A stretch of 64,000 nt of DNA from Paraspadella gotoi (lineage: Eukaryota > Chaetognatha), in contig CM119268.1 of NCBI GenBank assembly GCA_051294375.1, positions 18,009,562 through 18,073,561 of the forward strand. The letters are read 5' to 3'. The notes below the pieces were generated by a model. The model did no database searches, was not told where the DNA came from, and worked only from the letters and a program-made list of their open reading frames with translations. Made by a program: the position numbers and the translations under genes. Within the stretch, counting starts at the first letter, position 1; each line of letters opens with the position of its first letter. Shown in pieces: positions 47,710 through 64,000 of this stretch.

Positions 47710-50691
47710 GCTCTTCTCCACCAAAACAACGTCGACAAGTCAAGTCTCACCATTTTTTGGAGGAAAACAGATTTTAGCCGCTTCATTAGGCGCCTAGCAG
47801 AAAATAATTAGTCATTTCTCACTAGATTAAGGCCAAAACAAACTGCGCGCCCTCGCTTGTCGTAAATCACTTACAATTCAATTGGGGTTTTTATGTACAA
47901 ATGCGGTTGAATGACCTTTCCTTTTAAAAAAATTTACATTTGGCCTTTTAGTCAGTTTGTTGCTTCAAATAAAAGCAAATACAATTAAAAACAGTTTTAA
48001 AAAAGAAATTTTGATTGAAGCGTGGACAATTCTGAAAGTTTATAGTTTAAATTCCTAAGTTTCTTGCGAAAACTTTAGCGCTGTTGGACTCATAAACCCA
48101 AGAAAGATGTTTGTTCAAAATCTTGGCCGACCTTGAAGGGGACCAAGTGAAAACAGGGGGGTAAAAAGCTGAAAAACATAAATCTTTGATCCCTTTAACT
48201 TTAAGCTGGTTCTGCATCATATAATTTTTTCTTTTATAATCAATTTGGCGAAAGTAGTTAAAAAAATTCGATAGAAAATCAGCCGGAGCTTTTAATTTTC
48301 TATTTTTAAAAAATTGTGTAGACAAAAATCTTTTTCAAGTTTAAAAATTTTTTTTTTTTTTTCCAAAAAAGGGTAAGATTCTAATTTTAAAAGATTTTCA
48401 GCTTTTTCACAAAAAAATTTATAGAAAAAAACTTAGGATATGAATCAAAATTTAACGGTATCGACTGATTTTTATAAACTTTCTTTTCAAATGATTCTTG
48501 TTTAAATTGAGATGAAAATAAAACTCTTTTGAAGTAATATAAATATAAAGAAGAGAAAGATTCTGTACTTTGCTAAATTTTTAATTGTATAATTTAGGCA
48601 ATCAATATAGTTTAATATATACATTGTAAGGGTAATGAATATGAATATTAATTAATAATTATTACAGTTTTGTTTTCTGTAAAGAATAGAATTTTAGGTT
48701 TGATTTGTCTGCTTTTAAGTAAATATAAAAAATATAAAAATAATAGTCTTGTAAAGCCTTTGTTCAATTTGAAGCTTAAAAACCTAAAATTATTAGCTTT
48801 GCTACAGTAAAAATAAAAAATTGGAATTTAGTAAAAAAATACTTTCTAATTGCAAAAATAAAATAATGGATTATATAAAATATTTTAGGTTAGGCGTCAA
48901 CTAAATTTTTTTTTCATAATTATTAAATTTTTGTTTCCGCTACAATAAGAGATTAGGGAATTTTTTTTGCACGTTCCCGTTACAAAGAAAATTAATGGAC
49001 TATTCACCATTCAAATTTCCTCTTGATGATAGACCCTTCAACTTTATGATATCATTTTTATCACTGCGGTCCCTTAAGTTTTACGTTCAATATGTGCGTA
49101 AGATCTTTCCTTTTATTTGTCTTTCACGGCCGCTGGAGACGAATGTTCGTTTTTGTCACCAGGACGGAACTATCAACTTAAGGTTTCAAGAGAAAAGTCG
49201 CGAATAAAAAATGAGTCTTTATTGAACACGAATTATTTTTCCTAAATACAGAGTTTCTTTCTCAGAGCGAAACATGTTTTTGTGAGATTTCAAGCGAAAA
49301 CTAAACTACGATGGAAAAATCTCTCTGAAAATGAGGCGGGAGACGACTTGCCCGCGAAAATATTGACCATAAAAGAATTGGCAAGATATCTTTAACAATA
49401 ATTAATAAATTTATTTTCACTTATTACCCTTGCAGGCATAGGAAAAATAACAAACCTTTTCTTTACAGTAGCATGACCAATCACAAATACTATTGGGCAT
49501 GATTTTATCGGGGAATTTTATAAAAAAAAAAAACCAACTTTTTCCAATATTGCTAAAAATATTATAAACAGAATTGGATAAAAAAAATTTTAGCTCTTAA
49601 GACAAAGTTGGGCTGGACTACGGATTTAATTGAAATATCTGGCTGCCATTTCTAATCAAGATATCAATATTTCATTTTTTGCTACTTTTTAATAGCAGTA
49701 GCAGTGGTAGGGAAAAAAAGGTTAGAGGAGAAAGGAAAAGGATGGACACAGAAAAAATAATGAGCGGTAGAAACGTTGCGAGAAAGGGAGAAAAAGTCAG
49801 CAGAGAAAGAGAAGAAAAAGAGAGAGTTCGAAAAAAAAAGTCGAGAAAGAAAGAAAATAATAAAAGGAGTGAAAAACAAAAGAAAAAAAATTTTATAAGC
49901 TATTAGCGTTGCCATTTTTTTTGCCAAAGCAAGTTAGTATATCTAAAATACGCAACAGATCTTACGAGCAATTTGATGCTCTAAAAGTTGCTCTTTGCCA
50001 TGGAAAAAAATATTTTTTAGTTCATCTGAATTAAGGGCCGGATACCGTAAATAAGAATGGATTGTTCATAAAAGAAAATCATGTCTTTACTGTATTTTGA
50101 AAAACATAGAAATCACCCAGTGAGATCTATGTTATGCAGGAGGAAGCATAAGATATATATAAATAAAGCAGTGTTTCATATTTATCAGAGGAGAAAAAAG
50201 AAATAATAGTTATTTAAAGTTCCAATTTCATTGTGAAAAATACCCGTATAAAAAATCACTGCCTATCTCAAATACAATTTCTTTTGAAGAAAAAGACTCC
50301 CGCGATTCCGCGCCGAACCCATGATCGATCCGGACTCGGAGGCAGAGAGAAAAGACTCGGCCAGCCGGTGACGAGGGTAAGAGAGGAGAGAGAGAGTAAG
50401 TTTTGCCGCCTGCAGCTCCGATCGGATCGACTCTGCCGTCGCGCGGATCCGGGAGACAGCAGAGGAAGACAAGAGGAGTAAGAAGAGCGAGCGAAGTAAG
50501 TCGAAGGCGCGGCGGCGAAAGCGCATCTGGCCGCAGCGCGGTCTGCTCCCGGAGGCCTGCGCTGATACGAGGCTTCTGAGTATTAGCCATGCTCTCTCTT
50601 CTCTCTCTCTCTTTTTTTTTTTTTTTTTTTCTCTTCTTCCTTTTCCTCTTTCTACACTCCACTTTTCCAGCTTTTCCCTCTCTCTCTCTCA

Positions 50692-50722
<31 letters not shown>

Positions 50723-53700
50723 TCTCTCTCTTCTCTTCTGTCTTCCATCTCTCTCTCTTCTCTTTCTCTCTTTCTCTCTCAACCCCTTTTTTCAATTCCC
50801 TTCATTCTCTTCTTCCTTCTTTCCTCTTTCTACACTCCCAACTTCCCAGGCTCTTTTCTCTCTCCTCTCTCTCTCTCCATCTCTCTCTCTCCCTCTATCC
50901 CTCATACCCATTTCTGCCGTGAGTATTGGCAAAGCCTACATCAGGTCGTAAAAGATTGAGCATCATTTCTTTCCTTAGCGGTTTCCGTCTACCTTTCCCT
51001 TCCTTTTCCCAAGCTTTTCCTCTCGTTTTCCAAGCTTTTTTCTCTCGTTATTTCCCAAGCTTTTTCCTCTTCGTTTCCAAGCTTTCTCCTCTCGTTTCCC
51101 AAGCTTTTCTTCTCGTTTCCCAAGCTTTTTCCTCTCGTTTTCCAAGCTTTTTCCTCTCGTTTTCCAAGCTTTTTCCTCTCGTTTCCCAAGCTTTTTTCCT
51201 TCTTGTTTCCCAAGCTTTTTCCTCTCGTTTTCCAAGCTTCGTTCCTCTCGTTTTCCAAGTTTTTTCCTCTCGTTTTCCAAGCTTTTTTTCCTCATCGTTT
51301 CCCAAGCTTTTTTCTCTCGTTTTTCCCAAGCTTTTTACCTCTCGTTTCCCAAGCTTTTTCCTCTCGTTCCCAAGCTTTTTCTTCTCGTTTCCCAAGCTTT
51401 TTCCTCTCGTTTTCCAAGCTTGTTTCCTCTCGTTTTCCAAGCTTTTTCCTCGTTCCAAGCTTTTTCCTCTTTTTCCCAAGCTTTTTCCTCTCGCTTTCCA
51501 AGCTTTTTCCGTCTCTTCGTTTTCCAAGTTTTTTCCTCTGTTTTCCCAGCTTCCTTCTTCGTTTCCCAGCTTTTTCCTCTTCATTTCTCAAGCTTTTTCC
51601 TCTCGTTTTTTCAAGCTTTTTCCTCATCGTTCTCAAGCTTTTCCTCTCGTTTTTCAAGCTTTTTCCTCTCGTTTTTCAAAGCTTTTTCCTTCTTCGTTGT
51701 TCAAGGCTTTTTTTCCTCACTTTTCTCAAGCTTTTTCCTCTCGTTTCCCAAGCCTTTTTCCACTTTAATAAGGAGGAATGCCAGTTACCAGTAGCTAAGC
51801 AAGTTTAAATATAAATACTGAAAAACGATTATTTCTTCTACAGGCAGGGACTTTGAATCTAGATAGATACGAAAAAAACTTGTAATATAATCTAAAACGA
51901 AGAGCTATTCAGGTTAATTTATAACATTTTTTCATACTTTATAGAAAAATACTTGACTTTTTTCCTGAAAAAAAGTGACTCCGCGCTTGAGAGCCATTGA
52001 GATTATTGACTGTTAGAAAATTTCGAAACATAATTTTTAGCGTCAAAATTAACGTCAAGTAGTTTCCAAACTCATAAATGTTATAAATAAAAAATATAAA
52101 GTTAAAAAAAATTACGAGTTTAATCAAGTCTTTTGTATCGCTCCGGATTGAAGTCCTGTAATATTATACCACGCAGAAATTATGTACAGAATTAGAAATC
52201 CTAAACGTTTTAAATTTTTTTTATTTTTTAAGAAAATTTTATGAATCAAAGTTTTTTTTCTTCAAATCAATGGAAAACTGTTATGTGGTTCCATTCATGC
52301 GAGGTCACGACAGAAAATGATGACAGATAGAACGCTTAGTCCTTTTTTCCCCTTTATCTTCAGCGTTTTTCCGCTAAGAGGACGGGGATTGAACACAAAT
52401 TGAAAAATAATAAAGACCATGAGGACATGAGATAATTTTTTAAAATAACAACGGCTACAGACTATATTAATGCATTATAATTAAGGGATAATCACAGGCG
52501 AATTATACTAAGAACATGCATTTTATTCACATAATGATTTTTATTTTAAAAGAATTTTGACATGGGGAAAACCAAGTTTCGAGAGATATTATTTTAAAAA
52601 AATCAAGTAAATCTTGTTTCCATGCGTATCGTGCACGATCCAAGGATGGAAGCAGAATAAGAAAGAAAATCATAATAAAAATTCCCCACGGAAAGTTTTG
52701 CGTGGAACGAAAATTCGATTTCGAGTCGAGTTTCTTCAAAAACGCATTTCATTGTGTCTTCCATTTCATGTTTCCAGTTTTGTTCGTCAAATAATATTTA
52801 ATTTCAATTACTATTTTTGATCCAGAAGGTGACGTTTAACTAAATATTCAAACAAACTCGTTGTTTACTCGGAAAATATTTATGAATATACTGGGGCCTA
52901 TCTTTTTATACTATTTATTTCCTAATGAGAGAGCAATTGTTAGCAAACCATAAAGTATTTTTAAAATATTTTAAAACTTTAGGAAACAAAATGATCAAAG
53001 TAGTCAACGTGACTTGGGGTGAAGTTGCCAAGTAACTTTGTGAATCTTTATCAAACTCGTCTTGTCGAAGAAAAATTAACTAAAACAGCGATCGCCGATT
53101 CTCCCAAATTCACAATTCGCTGAACTATTGAAGCTTTCTGACTAACTGACTACTCATCAAAATTCTCGAAAAAACCTTTACATTTTGCCACCATTTTTGC
53201 CACTCTCACTTTGTTCAGCACTCCAGTAAATTTTTGCCGTTCCCCTGCGTCACCATGCGCCCCAACGCCCGCACCGTCAGTCTTGCTACATCTGTAGGCC
53301 GCGGAGTTACGGCACAAAATCCCATCTGCATCCACGAACACCCAGTGTCTTCGTCAAGTGGAAGCGACGAAACGGACTCTTGCCAAGAACATGAGACGCC
53401 CTCCGCCGAAGAGTCCCGACGTCTTTCCGTCGATCGAAGGTGGGCGTATCTGCGTCGCTCGTAAGATGTTAAAGATGAGATCAAGGACGATCGTCCTTTT
53501 AAATTCGTAAAAAAATAGTTTATAAACATTTTTTTTTGTCATTTATTTTTCTCGTTAATGCTTTTTCGCTTCGCGACTTTATTAAAGTGAGTAATTACAA
53601 TTTTTAGGAAAGTGGCAAAAAAACAAAAAAAACTCCAACAACAGCATATAATTATTTTCTTTCTTTTTTCATTCGCGTCCTACTTTTCTGCTAAACCCTT

Positions 53701-54000
53701 CCGCCACCTCCACTCCTTGCTTTGCACCTCCAACCCCTTAGCCTTCTGCACCTCATCAACCCTTCCACCCGCCACATCCCCTTTCTAGACCCAACTCCGC
53801 GAATTGACCTCGAGCGATTCAACAGTCTCGCCCTCGACGCCTCTCCAGCAATTCCAAACTTTGCTGCCCTGCGAGTTTTTTGCTGTCGCACCTTCCTGCT
53901 CGACCGCCTGCCCGTTCCACAGCGAAACGTGCGGCAAGGGGCAACTTTAGCAATCCGGAAAAAAGGTCGAATACTTCGTCCCGGTATTTTTACGAAATTA
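47490..54000 (+). pseudogene. Duplicate, broken copy of the C2HC zinc-finger gene 5' half
   Basis: Exons 1-3 of the gene annotated at 54522 are present intact here (47490-47590, about 50290-50367 and 50416-50495). The zinc-finger exons (about 53225-53440 and 53790-53968) carry several single-base insertions that destroy both Cys/His motifs. Differences are insertions in short runs, as in uncorrected long reads, so this is probably an assembly artefact; a recent real duplication with decay is the alternative. Confidence 0.7.
51000..51760. repeat. 22-base AAGCTTTTTCCTCTCG minisatellite, long version
   Basis: About 33 units of a 22-base repeat (AAGCTTTTTCCTCTCGTTTTCC and variants), each with a HindIII-type AAGCTT. 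Indels between units are frequent. The 280-residue + frame and the Lys/Glu-rich minus frames are translations of the array. Confidence 0.95.
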
Positions 54001-54110
54001 ATCGAATTATTTCTTGTTTCAACAACGATTTTTTTTTATTATTTATTTTTATTTTTTAAATTAAAATTTCATTGGTATTATCCTATTCCTTTTCGTGTAT
54101 CTCTCTCTTT

Positions 54111-54135
54111 NNNNNNNNNNNNNNNNNNNNNNNNN
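54111..54135. other. Assembly gap of exactly 25 N
   Basis: Separates the two copies of the 7-kb block. Confidence 0.99.
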
Positions 54136-63598
<9,463 letters not shown>

Positions 63599-64000
63599 GT
63601 GAGATTTTTTTCCCTTTTTTTTGCATGGAATCAGCACAAGTTTCGCTTCATTAGTGGTGTTAGTGTTTCTGTGTCCGTTATGAAATTGGTACAACCAATA
63701 TAAAAATTATCCATTCATTTAATAAATACGTGGCTGATATAAGAGACAAAAAAAGAAATAATACTATGAAATAATAACATTGACCTAAATTTAACATAGC
63801 ACATGCTTACTGTAAAAAGAAAAAGTTAATCATGTCACCGTAACTAAAATTTTCACCCAAAAAAAGTCGTTAACTAAACATAGAACATCTGTATAATTTT
63901 GTATTTTGTATTATTTTTAATGCCGCTCGGAAAAAAAAGGAGGAATTCTTTAAAAGAGCGAGTTTCGATTTTGAACGAATGACAATCGACTACGAGGAAA
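63599..64000 (+). other. Intron and possible next exon at the window end
   Basis: Follows a GTGAGA donor in phase 0. From about 63940 a frame in matching phase (EEFFKRASFDFERMTIDYEE) stays open to the window edge after an AG, but the upstream pyrimidine tract is poor, so exon status is uncertain. Confidence 0.3.

Larger units (their letters stand above)
47131..54110 (+). repeat. Duplicated 7-kb block C (first copy)
   Basis: Matches 54184-60610. From about 47.8 to 50.6 kb the two copies appear identical, at a constant offset of 7027 bases. The first ~300 bases and everything after 50.6 kb differ by many small insertions in this copy. It ends at a 25-N gap in a CT tract. Confidence 0.92.

Noticed and set aside
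50228-50782. Minus-strand frames of 80-184 residues at 50.2-50.8 kb and 57.2-57.6 kb
   Set aside because: They lie opposite phase-linked + strand exons in GC-rich DNA, where all frames tend to be open.
50926-51808. 280-residue + frame and Lys/Glu-rich minus frames
   Set aside because: All come from the 22-base minisatellite. The 22-base period cycles through three frames, so every frame stays open; length differs between copies.

Overview
The window is eukaryotic, from an intron-rich, AT-rich animal genome. Evidence: genes split by GT-AG introns, AATAAA polyadenylation signals, a tRNA-derived SINE, a Penelope-like retroelement, and proteins of animal families (a transgelin/calponin-type CH domain and a ZNF474-like C2HC zinc-finger protein). 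The very heavy microsatellite load ((GA)n, (GAAA)n, (GAC)n) and an Mp20-like 'TVDLYE' motif suggest an arthropod-like invertebrate, but the species cannot be named. There are no prokaryotic operons, CRISPR arrays or bacterial systems. Layout: 0.3-5 kb is purine-rich and microsatellite DNA with a CRE/ATF site cluster. 5.0-5.9 kb is a two-exon transgelin-like gene. 6-21 kb is nearly gene-free: microsatellites, minisatellites, two inverted copies of a GC-palindrome-rich repeat, a SINE and kilobase-scale polypurine tracts. 21.1-31.5 kb is one ~4.8-kb segment present twice, with its left ~350 bp inverted in the second copy; it holds at most one small candidate gene. 31.7-41.03 kb is a ten-exon gene, incomplete at its 5' end, for an unrecognised secreted and probably GPI-anchored protein; its exon-4/5 region is duplicated around a 25-N gap. 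41-47 kb is mostly (GAC)n, (GA)n and (CT)n repeats plus an RFX X-box beside a possible first exon. 47.1-60.6 kb is a ~7-kb segment present twice around another 25-N gap. Its second copy carries the 5' half of a C2HC zinc-finger gene that runs off the right end. An intron of that gene contains a decayed Penelope-like element with a GIY-YIG remnant and a hammerhead-ribozyme-like motif. How it fits together: the three protein genes look unrelated in function (actin-associated, cell surface, zinc finger). Exons were assigned by splice-site quality and by reading phase carried across introns, not by homology search. Three tandem duplications and the exact 25-N gaps point to unresolved long-read gap filling. 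In two of the three pairs one copy keeps open reading frames and the other is broken by small indels, so the intact copy should be used for gene models.
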